In this document: positions 25,724 to 33,891 of the stretch, one piece after another
Numbering within the stretch: position 1 is the first letter of the stretch
Layout of the letters: each line of letters opens with the position of its first letter
Assembly (NCBI RefSeq): GCF_025562715.2
Contig: NZ_JAPFCC010000001.1
Location: 5,232,001-5,296,000, forward strand
Source: Endozoicomonas gorgoniicola
GTDB lineage: Bacteria > Pseudomonadota > Gammaproteobacteria > Pseudomonadales > Endozoicomonadaceae
Length of the DNA stretch: 64,000 bases
Direction: 5' to 3'
Translations under genes and position numbers: made by a program
The notes under the pieces: model-generated
Databases searched by the model: none
What the model saw: only the letters and a program-made list of their open reading frames with translations
What the model was told of the DNA's origin: nothing

Positions 25724-25926
25724 TCTGTGAAAAACAGTGCAGCTTGAATTTCAGTCAGGCACTCAAAAAGAAACCATCAGAAAAGAAGAAGGTGATTTCT
25801 CTCTCAGCTGAGTCTGAAGACCAGGAAGTACTCCTATCCAGAGGCCGAAGCTTCTGGATAGGCTGGCTGAAGGTGAAGTATGGGATGGATCATTACCAGA
25901 ATCACATTAAACAGTTAGATCAATAA
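25720..25926 (+). CDS. small basic phage protein (68 aa)
   Basis: Starts MICEKQCSLNFSQALKKKPSEKKKV; basic, Lys-rich N-terminal half and a Trp-containing C-terminus (RSFWIGWLKVKYGMDHY). Coupled by a four-base overlap to the preceding small gene. No family recognised. Confidence 0.45.
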   Translation: MICEKQCSLNFSQALKKKPSEKKKVISLSAESEDQEVLLSRGRSFWIGWLKVKYGMDHYQNHIKQLDQ

Positions 25927-25938
25927 AGGGGAAAGATC

Positions 25939-26493
25939 ATGGGTATTGAATTTAAAAATAAAACCTTTGTGGATGGAAATAAAAAAGAAGAGCGGATGGT
26001 TCTGAATGGTACCGATCTTGGTTATTTAGTTACCCATTCTGATCTTGAAGGTGGTTACCGTTTCAAGTATCTCGCAGTATTTGAAGTCGTGCTAAATAAT
26101 TCAAGCCGGATCAGGCTGGCCCACGGTTTCGGAGGTACAAAGGAAGAAGCTATTTCCAATGCGTTCACACAATCTATTGAAGACAGCGAACTCTATATAT
26201 CGAAATTGAAAAGTCTGAAAAATGAAATAGAAGAAGTGGTAACGGAAACTAAAAAAGTTAAACGACCAGAACTCACAGGACTATGCCCTAAATGTAACAG
26301 TGATGTTGTGTTACACACGCCAGTGAATGATGCTCCCGGAATCGTTTCAGATGGTTCTGATGCTACCTGTGAGAACCCTGATTGTAATGCTCTTGGTATT
26401 TTCTGTGGTTCTCCGAGTGATGGGATCGGGGTGAACTGGGAATTTTATGATGACAATTCAGAAGATATTAAAGAAGAAGAGATTCCTTATTAG
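25939..26493 (+). CDS. phage protein with zinc-ribbon-like domain (184 aa)
   Basis: Preceded by AAAGGGGAAAG, a good ribosome site. The first 85 residues form a mixed alpha/beta part with a HGFGGTKEEAISNAF segment. From about 112 it has CPKCNSDVVLHTP and later CENPDCNALGIFCGSPSDG, a likely four-cysteine zinc site. This resembles the short zinc-ribbon proteins of the Lar/restriction-alleviation type in layout, but I would not name it as such. Acidic C-terminus. Confidence 0.6.
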   Translation: MGIEFKNKTFVDGNKKEERMVLNGTDLGYLVTHSDLEGGYRFKYLAVFEVVLNNSSRIRLAHGFGGTKEEAISNAFTQSIEDSELYISKLKSLKNEIEEVVTETKKVKRPELTGLCPKCNSDVVLHTPVNDAPGIVSDGSDATCENPDCNALGIFCGSPSDGIGVNWEFYDDNSEDIKEEEIPY

Positions 26494-26506
26494 AGGTCAT
26501 TACAAT

Positions 26507-26779
26507 ATGGATATTCCTGTTTTTGTCAGTAAGAAAGATCTTGAGCTGATTCATATAAAGAAACTGGCTCATTACTTTCGCATAAACAGATTGTCCGATG
26601 CCGATGCCGAACAATTAGCCGCCGATCTGGAAGCAGTGAACAGATTAAAGGATCGGAGGCTGATCAGCGCAGGTGAGTTGGTGAATTGCCAAAAAAGAAT
26701 TTACCGACATTACCAGCAACTGGTTCGGGAGTATGGGCACCAGGTCAGAACCCAGTGTGGAAATACTAACAATGGATAA
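26507..26779 (+). CDS. small helical phage protein (90 aa)
   Basis: Starts MDIPVFVSKKDLELIHIKKL with AGAGG about ten bases upstream; a longer reading starting at 26447 overlaps the previous gene and lacks a site. Predicted mainly helical with Asp/Glu- and Arg-rich segments (SDADAEQLAADLEAVNRLKDRR). Overlaps the next gene by eight bases. Function unknown. Confidence 0.55.
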   Translation: MDIPVFVSKKDLELIHIKKLAHYFRINRLSDADAEQLAADLEAVNRLKDRRLISAGELVNCQKRIYRHYQQLVREYGHQVRTQCGNTNNG

Positions 26780-27017
26780 TATGATCATAACCACAAATCT
26801 GAAAATGCAGTCCGAGATTAGCCAGCTTGAAAAGACTGTTCAGAAAGAGCGGGCGGCAAAAGAGAAGTGCCGTCGGGAAATTCGTGATCTGAAGAAACAG
26901 TTAAAAAAAAGAGATCGTTTTGAAAGAGCGATTCAGAACTTTTTTTCCTCTGTTAAAAATCATGGTGGTGTCAGGATGACTGACCTGACCAGTTTGAAGC
27001 GTGTTATAAAAGGCTAA
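26772..27017 (+). CDS. coiled-coil phage protein (81 aa)
   Basis: Starts MDNMIITTNLKMQSEISQLEKTV; residues 12-50 are a strong coiled coil, very rich in Lys, Arg and Glu (KERAAKEKCRREIRDLKKQLKKRD). The C-terminal 30 residues are less charged (FFSSVKNHGGVRMTDLTSL). Part of the tightly packed right-hand run of small genes. Unknown function. Confidence 0.5.
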   Translation: MDNMIITTNLKMQSEISQLEKTVQKERAAKEKCRREIRDLKKQLKKRDRFERAIQNFFSSVKNHGGVRMTDLTSLKRVIKG

Positions 27018-27020
27018 AAA

Positions 27021-27299
27021 ATGTCTGAACTATTTTATAGATTCAACCCGTTTACAACGAGGTTCGACACCCTCAAGTATCAGGAGGCCGACTGGGCTAC
27101 GGATGATGATTTTCCCGGTGAAGAACAACTTTGCATGTTGATCACAGGGTATGAGCTTCCAGACGGGAAATGGGTATCAGTTCATTACTATGAAACAAAA
27201 GAGCGCGCCATTCTGGCAGCCCAGGACGAAATCAAAGAACACATTAAAAAGCTAGAGTCGTTTTTGTTGGAAGAAGAGGATAAAAACAATGGACATTGA
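27021..27299 (+). CDS. small acidic phage protein (92 aa)
   Basis: Starts MSELFYRFNPFTTRFDTLKYQEADW only three bases after the previous stop. Acidic, with aromatic residues in the first half and a helical C-terminus (ERAILAAQDEIKEHIKKLESFLLEEED). An acidic 92-residue protein in a phage accessory run could be a DNA-mimic type inhibitor, but nothing in the sequence proves it. Confidence 0.5.
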   Translation: MSELFYRFNPFTTRFDTLKYQEADWATDDDFPGEEQLCMLITGYELPDGKWVSVHYYETKERAILAAQDEIKEHIKKLESFLLEEEDKNNGH

Positions 27300-27690
27300 A
27301 TACGCCAAAAGAATATTGGTTCACTATTTCAAACTCGCTGGTGTTGCTGACAGTTACGATAATATTTCTGAAATAGAGTGTGCTGTAGATGCGATCTATC
27401 AAGCTGCGGTACGAGAAGCCAAGAGCCAGATAAGAATCGGTGACAAGCTGGAAGAAGGGCAGGAAGAAAAAATGTTAATTAAAGGGACTATCTGTAAGAA
27501 CTGTGGGAATAAGGAAGGAATGGGAAACGAGTGTCAATTAGAGACAACCAGGAAAGGTAACTTTTATATTCATTGTCCAGATTGTGGTGTTGAATCTGGT
27601 GTGCATGATACGACTCAAAAAGCAGCTGATGACTTCTTTCAAAAGCCACATAACCCTGTGGTGATAACTCCAAAATACGAGACTGAATAA
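27289..27690 (+). CDS. phage zinc-binding protein, Lar-like layout (133 aa)
   Basis: Overlaps the previous gene by 11 bases. The N-terminal 60 residues are helical; the second half has CKNCGNKEGMGNECQL and HCPDCGVESGVHDTTQKAADDFFQKPH. A CxxC pair followed by CPxCG and then an AADxWN-like (here AADDFFQK) helix is the arrangement of Lar-type restriction-alleviation and related phage zinc ribbons. I call the layout, not the activity. Confidence 0.58.
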   Translation: MDIEYAKRILVHYFKLAGVADSYDNISEIECAVDAIYQAAVREAKSQIRIGDKLEEGQEEKMLIKGTICKNCGNKEGMGNECQLETTRKGNFYIHCPDCGVESGVHDTTQKAADDFFQKPHNPVVITPKYETE

Positions 27691-27691
27691 A

Positions 27692-27931
27692 ATGGGAATG
27701 AAAATAATGGGACAAGATAAATATAAACATATAGTTGTTAGCTTTGCTTTAACGCTATTTTGTTATTGGGTATTTGGTGTAATTGCTGGTTCAGCTTTAC
27801 TGGCATTCTTAATTGGTGTTGCCAAAGAAGTATATGATTATAACGATTATGGTGTGTTTGATCATTGGGATATATTAGCTAATACCTTTGGTATTGCATC
27901 TGCTGTGTCTCTTTTGTATTTAACTGTATAG
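27692..27931 (+). CDS. small phage membrane protein, YfiM-like layout (79 aa)
   Basis: Begins MGMKIMGQDKYKHIVVSFALTLF. An alternative ATG at 27710 (MGQDKYKH) has a better-placed GGGAAT and may be the real start. Two membrane segments flank a short turn: IVVSFALTLFCYWVFGVIAGSALLAFLIGVAK and ILANTFGIASAVSLLYLTV, with KEVYDYNDYGVFDHWDI between. The DKxKH ... KExYD ... DxxDxxAN pattern is shared with small YfiM/phage membrane proteins. A strong terminator overlaps the stop codon. Confidence 0.65.
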   Translation: MGMKIMGQDKYKHIVVSFALTLFCYWVFGVIAGSALLAFLIGVAKEVYDYNDYGVFDHWDILANTFGIASAVSLLYLTV

Positions 27932-27952
27932 CTCCCTTCGGGAGCTTTTTGA
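27930..27952 (+). terminator. intrinsic terminator
   Basis: AGCTCCC (27930-27936), a three-base loop, GGGAGCT (27940-27946) and six T residues. It overlaps the stop codon of the small membrane protein and ends the run of genes starting at int. Confidence 0.85.
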
Positions 27953-28011
27953 CTCAGGAGTACGAGATGACTATGAGTTCGAATGCGAAGAACTGACAAA
28001 GATCATTGAGT

Positions 28012-28078
28012 ACACCTAACCCCGTTTTCAGGGGCGTGCCGTAGGCACGTCCTTTGGAAAACATTGTTAGGTGTTTTT
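28012..28078 (+). promoter_or_regulatory. 63-base structured hairpin with T-run before the gp49-like gene
   Basis: ACACCTAAC (28012-28020) pairs with GTTAGGTGT (28066-28074), GTTTTC (28024-28029) with GAAAAC (28057-28062), and CGTGCC/GGCACG (28035-28049) forms the tip; TTTTT follows. It may act as a terminator or an RNA control element. Outer arms also fit the RYYYAAC/GTTRRRY pattern of integron attC sites, discussed under findings. Confidence 0.6.
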
Positions 28079-28112
28079 CACCTGACTTAATTAAAACCAA
28101 AAGGTAAAAGTA

Positions 28113-28430
28113 ATGAACGAACAAACTATTGAAAAAGAAATTCAAGACAAAGGCTTAAACGCACCTCGCCTGACTCCTGAACTTATCGACGCTGCCATTG
28201 CAAAAACTCAGTTCCATGTCTTTGAAGATTCATGCCTGACAGTTTGTTGCCTGACGTTGCAGAATGGTTTTACTGTTACTGGCGAAAGTGCTTGCGCCAG
28301 TCCCGAAAACTTCAATGCTGAGATCGGTCAGAAAATTGCTAAAGAGAATGCCAGAAAGAAGATATGGATGCTGGAAGGCTATTTGCTGAAGCAGCGTATT
28401 AATGAGGGAAAATACACAGAACCAGCGTAG
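28113..28430 (+). CDS. Gp49-like phage protein (N4 gp49/Sf6 gene 66 family)
   Basis: 105 residues with AAAGG eight bases upstream. RLTPELIDAAIAKTQFHVFEDSCLTVCCLTLQNGFTVTGESACASPENFNAEIG followed by AKENARKKIWMLEGYLL is the full-length signature of this widespread small phage family. The biochemical role is not established in the literature I know. It is the last substantial phage gene before the attachment site. Confidence 0.85.
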   Translation: MNEQTIEKEIQDKGLNAPRLTPELIDAAIAKTQFHVFEDSCLTVCCLTLQNGFTVTGESACASPENFNAEIGQKIAKENARKKIWMLEGYLLKQRINEGKYTEPA

Positions 28431-28534
28431 ACACCTAACCCGTATTAGAAGGACTGGTTCTGGATAATGAAAAATCACGGGATTATCCAGAACCGTCCGC
28501 ATAATACTCAAAAAACAACTCAAGGGTGTGAACT

Positions 28535-28594
28535 ATGAATTATAAGAAAGTTGTGTGGGTCGAAATGACACCGGACTTTTCACTCATTGGGTAG
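28535..28594 (+). CDS. possible 19-residue leader peptide
   Basis: ATG preceded by AAGGGTG at a good distance opens a frame reading MNYKKVVWVEMTPDF and ending after 19 codons, just before a short repeat and a strong terminator at 28629. A tiny phage peptide or leader is possible; evidence is only the ribosome site. Confidence 0.25.
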   Translation: MNYKKVVWVEMTPDFSLIG

Positions 28595-28628
28595 GCAAGA
28601 CCTACTGATAAACAGTCAGTTTTTTAAG

Positions 28629-28667
28629 AGCAAAATGGCTGGGAATTCCCCGGCCATTTTGCTTTTT
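28629..28667 (+). terminator. intrinsic terminator at the right end of the prophage
   Basis: AGCAAAATGGC (28629-28639) and GCCATTTTGCT (28653-28663) form an 11-bp stem followed by TTTTT. It is the last phage transcription signal before the att site. Confidence 0.85.
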
Positions 28668-28839
28668 AAGAGACAGGGAATGGTGTGGTTACTCCCACAG
28701 TGCTCGCAGTGAAAACGGGGTAAATTAGTGCCATAATGCGACACGAATGAGGCACAAGAAGTTAGAAATAGCGGAAAAACAGGACAAGTAAGGAAACATA
28801 ACCCACTGTTATTAAAGGATTTTATTAAGACCCATCGAG

Positions 28840-28884
28840 CTTGTAATCAGTGGGTCCCGAGTTCGACTCTTGGTGCCGGCACCA
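28840..28884 (+). other. prophage attachment site: 3' half of a tRNA-Thr(TGT) gene
   Basis: CTTGTAA anticodon loop (28840-28846), the 3' strand of the anticodon stem, the variable loop, a T-arm CCGAG-TTCGACT-CTTGG and the acceptor end TGCCGGC-ACCA are present. The bases before the anticodon loop do not form the 5' stem and no D-arm exists, so this is not a working tRNA. Such 3' fragments are the duplicated core left by integrases that use tRNA genes. The complete tRNA-Thr should be at the other prophage end, left of the window. Confidence 0.82.
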
Positions 28885-28894
28885 TATAAGACGA

Positions 28895-28929
28895 AGCCCG
28901 TAGCGTTAGTAAGCGCTACGGGCTTTTTC
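28895..28929 (+). terminator. intrinsic terminator next to the att site
   Basis: AGCCCGTAGCG (28895-28905) and CGCTACGGGCT (28914-28924) form a perfect 11-bp stem followed by TTTTT. Probably the original terminator of the tRNA-Thr gene, displaced by prophage integration. Confidence 0.88.
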
Positions 28930-29081
28930 ATTTCTGGAATTCACTATAGGTAACACTATAGGTTTTTATCCAGCATCAAAAATACTCTATTCCTTACTCA
29001 CAACTTCTTTCTGTTTTGATCTTTTTGCTGGCAATGAGTTCATTGAAGAACTTCCAAGAGCTGCTAATTACAGACCCTCAC

Positions 29082-29177
29082 CTAATTCTCACCAAGTTCC
29101 CTGGCCGTTTCTACAGCCAATTTTACTGCAGATTCCTTTAATTCAGCCGTATAAATTGTTGCCTTCTGTTCTGACAT
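29082..29177 (-). pseudogene. IS3-family orfA remnant
   Basis: On the minus strand an ATG opens MSEQKATIYTAELKESAVKLA, the typical start of an IS3-family OrfA helix-turn-helix protein, but the frame stops after 31 codons. The interval 28930-29411 otherwise holds only this remnant, a hairpin (GCCAAATC 29340-29347 with GATTTGGC 29363-29370) and the presumed promoter region of the next gene; TACAAT at 29331 could be a -10 element. Confidence 0.6.
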
Positions 29178-29411
29178 TTGGGCACTCCTGCATTGGGACT
29201 CATATTATCCGTGTTTGTGTGTCCGGAGAACGATAACCACTTCACTAAATCCATGAAAAACAGCTACAAGACAATTAAAAAGGAAGCAAAGTCTGTCCTA
29301 TTGTCGCAGAGTTTAAAGTTGGTACTATGGTACAATTAAGCCAAATCGATAGCTGCTTGCCGGATTTGGCAAGCTAGTCCCGACCATAGCAGTATAAAAA
29401 GTAGTCAGTTA

Positions 29412-32400
29412 ATGGAATTTGAGAAAGTATCGTCCTCGCCACTGGCGAAGGTCATTAAGGAAGTTGTAACCGACAAACGGAAAACCGGCGACGGTTTCTT
29501 TTACCTGTTGCAATGCCAGACAGGAATCGGCAAAACGTACGAGTCGACTTCCTTCATCATTGAAGAAATGCTCGCCGGTATTCGAGGGGAGCAAGGACCA
29601 GAGCCTAAGCCGATAATCTTTATCACCGATACGATAGACAACGTATTCCAGGCTTATAAAGACTTGGAAAAGCGAATCGAGTCGTTACCGGGAACCATAG
29701 CAACGGCGGAAGAAGTTGCCGCTATGCTTGACCAGATTCTATACATTCCAAGTAATGCGGATCAGCTCAAAAAGGCAGAGTCTGATCTGGTCGACTCTGT
29801 TGTCACGCTCGTCGACGATGATAGAAAGAGCGTTTCTGTCCCCTGGAACAAATACAATTCGTTTCGTTCGTCCATTCCGGAGGAGGAAGGGGCCGGAGCC
29901 GTACTTATTGATGAACTTAGCCGACGAGGTTCTGCAGCATATCGAGCAATCGTTGCAGGCATAAAGCGCCACATAAAAAGGACGGGTTCCGTTCCTGCTG
30001 GATATAAAAGCCAGTTTGAGACCATCATTCCGGCAATGAGATTTTCGTCTGGTGAGGTTCGCGTTCTGTTTATGACGACCGCTAAGTATCTGACAAAAGT
30101 CGAATCGGTTCCTCGAGCGATTAACCTTCCACGCGACTACCCACATCAAATTCTTTTTATCGACGAGGTAGACAAGCAGAACGGCGTTATCATTAATCAC
30201 TTAGCCAAGAATCGAGCCTCTGGCCTGATAAAAGCTATACGAACCTGTTACCAGGGATTCCAGCTGCACTCCATAGAGGACAGTCGGAGATATGGTGGGG
30301 TTCTCGACATTCTGAGCGAAAACATCCAGACCATTTCCGATGTTTGGAACAAATACCGGTTCGGTACATCGTTCGATCTCGACTCCAGCATGACAACCGA
30401 CCAGAGCTTATCAATGTTCATGGCGTTTGGTTACGCGCAAGGGGTGTCGATCTCAAGGGAGAAAGGAACCAAGACTGTTGCAAAGTTCAACGCCACACTA
30501 AATAAGTCAGTTATTTGCAACAGCAACGAGAAAGAGAACAACTTCGTAGACCTGATAAGAGATGCGAGTTTCGCATACCGTCAGATATTAAAGAGCATAA
30601 AAAACGCAGTTTTCCGAATAACGAAAAACTCGGAAGCGATCGATCTGGAAACGGGGACTAGAACAGCAACAATCGATGCTAGTGTTTCCTCGATCGTTTC
30701 TCAGTATCATCTGTCAGCAATACAGGAGGACATATCGAACGAAATCGGAAACATTTCTCCGACCTCATTTGCTGATTCCGACAGATGGACGCTGTTAAAC
30801 CGGAATTACCATCTATCCGGGTTCACGTTTAACCAGATCAGCCGCGAAGGGCAGTCGATTGATACCGTCGAATTCTATCGCTATGCACTGAATATGACGC
30901 CGACAGGCATGGTTGCCTCAATGGTTAACAATGGAATGGAGGTTATCGGGATTTCAGCGACTGCTGGCGTTGAAACCGTTCTACATAACTTCGATATTCG
31001 CTCTCTGAAAAGGCTTATCGGTCCAAAGCTCGCGACGCATTCTCCTGAGCAGGCTCATAGAGTTTACGAATATTATTGTTCGAAACGTGATTACGAGGGA
31101 AATAAGGTTGGCATTAATGTCGAGTTTTTCGGAGTTCAACGCCATCGGTTAACCAAGATAATCGAGGAGACGTTTGGTTCGGAAACCGCCGCAATTCATC
31201 TAAGTAAGGTATATGGCGATGATGCTGGACATAGGGGGGACTCTCTCAGTCAACTAATGTTAGCGGTTGAGGCTTTCATTAAATCGCCAGATAGTCGCTA
31301 CATGCTGGCTCTGTCCTCTCGCGTTGTCGGTAAACAGGAAGACGAGCTCGAATTTATTAGACGGATTTTTGCGCAACTGGCTGGGGGCTACGGTGTAGAG
31401 TTACACGTCGAGTCAGTGGATGCTAAAAGGCTCCGAGGCGGAGCTTATGACACTGTCAGGAGCAAACTGTCTGAAGGAGCTGGAAAGGTTCTTGTCCTGT
31501 CCTCTTATCCATCAATGGGGGCGGGCAAAAACCCCGATTATGAGTCGAATCCAGACATTGAGCCGATTCCTGTTATATGTGTCGGGGACGAGCTTGAAGC
31601 CGCAGGAAAAGTGAGAGTCGATATAGATTCTATTTACCTCGATAAACCGACGAATCTGTTTGTCGGTATGTTTCAGGAAAACGGGGTTCCGGACCCATCT
31701 GTTACGAAAATCCTCGCATTGAATGCAATTATGTTGTTGCAGGTTTCCAACGAAATCGACGCGAATCAATCCAGAAAACTAGCCAGCAGAATACTGTCAA
31801 CGAAGGACTTGAAAGTCGAACTCGACCGGATCCGGAATAGCTGTTACTACAAAACGAGCGACTATTTCCTCGCAGCCCTTAAATATATCGAGCAGGCTGT
31901 CGGGCGTATGTCGAGAACGGCTTTTAAGCGGAGCCAGATAAACATATTCGCAGACAGTCAACTCGAAGGGGTGCTTTGCCACGAAACCAGATCGCCGGAC
32001 TTATTCACACATGAATATAACGCACTGGTTCAAGCTGGAAAGGCTCAGGGACGGTCTGCTATCGCTGACAGTGACAACCTGAGAAATGAGGCGATTAATA
32101 ACAACCTGTTTGCTCGCAAAAACCTGGAGGAAACGTACAGAGTAATCCTTTCAAAAGGACGACTTGAGGCATTCATCAAGTTTTCCCTGTTGAATGACCT
32201 GATTGAGGAAATGATAAAAGTCAGGGACAAAAGACAGTTCGGGCAGGTTCCGGAGCTGATCAGATCAGCCCTTAATGATCCAAGAGCCGAAGGTATTCCA
32301 GAGTTGGAGGAGTCGCTAGAAATAGCTCGTTCCGGTAGCTTTTCCGATTCACTGGTCGAGGTTCTTACTCCTGTTGTCGAACCTAAACGTTCATGGCCGG

Positions 32401-32423
32401 TAACTGGCCACCCCGAAGCATGA
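29412..32423 (+). CDS. ddmD: DdmD-like SF2 helicase, helicase part of an IS-split helicase-nuclease gene
   Basis: 1003 residues, of which about the last 22 (VLTPVVEPKRSWPVTG onward) are encoded by IS sequence. Walker A is QTGIGKT at 36-42 (K41), motif II is ILFIDEVDK with D251-E252, and motif VI is QAVGRMSR at 828-835, so it is an SF2 helicase with a long insert between the RecA lobes. The frame is broken after SGSFSDSLVE by an IS110/IS1111-type element; a PD-(D/E)XK nuclease that would complete it lies on the other side (33931-34743). Together they would be about 1250 residues, the layout known for DdmD of Vibrio cholerae, and the next gene looks like an Argonaute, matching DdmE. In DdmDE the DdmE guide complex loads DdmD on plasmid DNA, which is then unwound and cut. 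As it stands the nuclease is separated. Family name by architecture and context, not by alignment. Confidence 0.72.
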   Translation: MEFEKVSSSPLAKVIKEVVTDKRKTGDGFFYLLQCQTGIGKTYESTSFIIEEMLAGIRGEQGPEPKPIIFITDTIDNVFQAYKDLEKRIESLPGTIATAEEVAAMLDQILYIPSNADQLKKAESDLVDSVVTLVDDDRKSVSVPWNKYNSFRSSIPEEEGAGAVLIDELSRRGSAAYRAIVAGIKRHIKRTGSVPAGYKSQFETIIPAMRFSSGEVRVLFMTTAKYLTKVESVPRAINLPRDYPHQILFIDEVDKQNGVIINHLAKNRASGLIKAIRTCYQGFQLHSIEDSRRYGGVLDILSENIQTISDVWNKYRFGTSFDLDSSMTTDQSLSMFMAFGYAQGVSISREKGTKTVAKFNATLNKSVICNSNEKENNFVDLIRDASFAYRQILKSIKNAVFRITKNSEAIDLETGTRTATIDASVSSIVSQYHLSAIQEDISNEIGNISPTSFADSDRWTLLNRNYHLSGFTFNQISREGQSIDTVEFYRYALNMTPTGMVASMVNNGMEVIGISATAGVETVLHNFDIRSLKRLIGPKLATHSPEQAHRVYEYYCSKRDYEGNKVGINVEFFGVQRHRLTKIIEETFGSETAAIHLSKVYGDDAGHRGDSLSQLMLAVEAFIKSPDSRYMLALSSRVVGKQEDELEFIRRIFAQLAGGYGVELHVESVDAKRLRGGAYDTVRSKLSEGAGKVLVLSSYPSMGAGKNPDYESNPDIEPIPVICVGDELEAAGKVRVDIDSIYLDKPTNLFVGMFQENGVPDPSVTKILALNAIMLLQVSNEIDANQSRKLASRILSTKDLKVELDRIRNSCYYKTSDYFLAALKYIEQAVGRMSRTAFKRSQINIFADSQLEGVLCHETRSPDLFTHEYNALVQAGKAQGRSAIADSDNLRNEAINNNLFARKNLEETYRVILSKGRLEAFIKFSLLNDLIEEMIKVRDKRQFGQVPELIRSALNDPRAEGIPELEESLEIARSGSFSDSLVEVLTPVVEPKRSWPVTGHPEA

Positions 32424-32667
32424 AAATATTGAAGCCTTCATCCAGACTTGGAGTGGGCGGCAAGGCCTGATCATGGTCGACAAATTTTTCAGAGGCTTTT
32501 GACCCTGAACCTAAACTGACCTGGACGGATCGCTCGTACCCCTAATCGTTTCCCGCCTTACGACGTTGAACGGATAGTAAAAAGACCTCTGCTGATCCTC
32601 GGCTTATGGCCCACGATCAATCCATCAGACCTTGCCATCTTCCATGATCCATAGGGAGATTAGTCTG
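32371..32667 (+). ncRNA. candidate bridge-RNA region of the second IS110-type element
   Basis: About 300 non-coding bases between the left inverted repeat and the transposase start. By analogy with IS110-family elements this end is where a bridge or seek RNA would be encoded. Not folded; guide loops not identified. Confidence 0.3.
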
Positions 32668-33891
32668 ATGCAGTCAATTTTGAAATGTTGTGCTGGCCTC
32701 GATGTTCACAAGATGATGGTCATGGCGACTGTTCAGACCGAAGATGAAAACGGCGAAATCAAAGAGATCACTCAGTCGTTCAAGACGTATCGACGTGAAC
32801 GCAGGAAGCTTCGCGACTTCCTGGTGAAACATCAGGTTGAGCTCGTAGTCATGGAAAGTACTGGCGTTTACTGGAAATGCGTTCACGAAACTCTGATTAA
32901 AGCAGGCCTCAAGGTCTGGGTTGTCAATGCCCGTCACGTCAAGAATGTGCCCGGTCGCAAGACTGATGTCCAGGACAGTCAGTGGCTGGCAACACTGGGT
33001 CGGTGTGGTTTGCTTCGCCCCAGCTTTGTACCGCCCCCTGATATCGAGCAGCTGAGGTTGCTGTTTCGCCGTCGTCAGAAACTGGTGGGGCAGCTTGCCG
33101 GTGAAAAGACCCGTCTGCATAAAGTTCTGGACGATGCCGGCATCCGTCTCGGTGGTGTAGTGAGTGACATACATGGCAAGTCCGCACAGGAAATGATTCA
33201 GGGACTGATTGACGGCCTGCCTCCGCAAGAGCTGGTGAAGTTTGCCCGTGGCAAGCTGAAGAGCAAAACCAAAGAGTTATTCGACAGCATGGAAGGCTCG
33301 CTGTCTTCAGCACATCTGACAGTGCTTAAGAGCATCCGGAAACATATTCAGTATCTGGATGATGAGGTTGCCGAATTGGATGCGGGAATACGCAATATTG
33401 TACAAACTCAGTACCGGGAACCCTGGCAGCTATTGCAAACCCTTCCGGGAGTCGATGAGATCGCAGCAGCAGGGTTGATTGCTGAGATCGGTGATGACAT
33501 GAGTGCCTTTGGCAGCCGGGAGTCTCTGGCATCCTGGGCAGGCCTATGTCCGGGCAACAATGAAAGTGCCGGTAAGCGTAAGAGTGGTAAAACTCGTAAG
33601 GGCAACCAGTCCTTACGACGGCTGATGTGTGAGATCAGTCAGGCAGCTGTAAAGACCAAAAGCCAGTTCAAAGGCAAACATCAAAGCCTGACCATTCGCC
33701 GTGGATATAAGCGCAGCATCATTGCCATCGGACATAAAATGTTGCGGGTGATCTACTGCATCCTCACCAGGCTTACGCCCTACAAGGATCCAGAGATTGA
33801 TTACGAAGCACTGACGGTTCACAGGAATGCACCGCGCTGGTTACAGATGCTCCAGAAATATAATTATCTGCCAGCTTTAACTAAAGAATAA
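32668..33891 (+). CDS. IS110-family transposase, IS1111 type (407 aa)
   Basis: The ATG at 32668 follows GGGAG at good distance, better than the TTG at 32632. MQSILKCCAGLDVHKMMVMATV gives the first Asp of the DEDD site, LVVMESTGVYWKC the Glu, and GRKTDVQDSQWLATLG the Asp pair. The Transposase_20 half includes LQTLPGVDEIAAAGLIAEIGDDMSAF and SWAGLCPGNNESAGKRKSGKTRKGNQSLRR. Complete and apparently functional. Confidence 0.93.
   Translation: MQSILKCCAGLDVHKMMVMATVQTEDENGEIKEITQSFKTYRRERRKLRDFLVKHQVELVVMESTGVYWKCVHETLIKAGLKVWVVNARHVKNVPGRKTDVQDSQWLATLGRCGLLRPSFVPPPDIEQLRLLFRRRQKLVGQLAGEKTRLHKVLDDAGIRLGGVVSDIHGKSAQEMIQGLIDGLPPQELVKFARGKLKSKTKELFDSMEGSLSSAHLTVLKSIRKHIQYLDDEVAELDAGIRNIVQTQYREPWQLLQTLPGVDEIAAAGLIAEIGDDMSAFGSRESLASWAGLCPGNNESAGKRKSGKTRKGNQSLRRLMCEISQAAVKTKSQFKGKHQSLTIRRGYKRSIIAIGHKMLRVIYCILTRLTPYKDPEIDYEALTVHRNAPRWLQMLQKYNYLPALTKE

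Noticed and set aside
28012..28074. A true integron cassette with attC
   Set aside because: No integrase of the integron type, no second complete attC, and the hairpin is followed by a T-run as in terminators; kept only as an observation.
28840..28884. A complete tRNA-Thr gene
   Set aside because: The 5' acceptor strand, D-arm and 5' anticodon stem are absent; only the 3' half is present.
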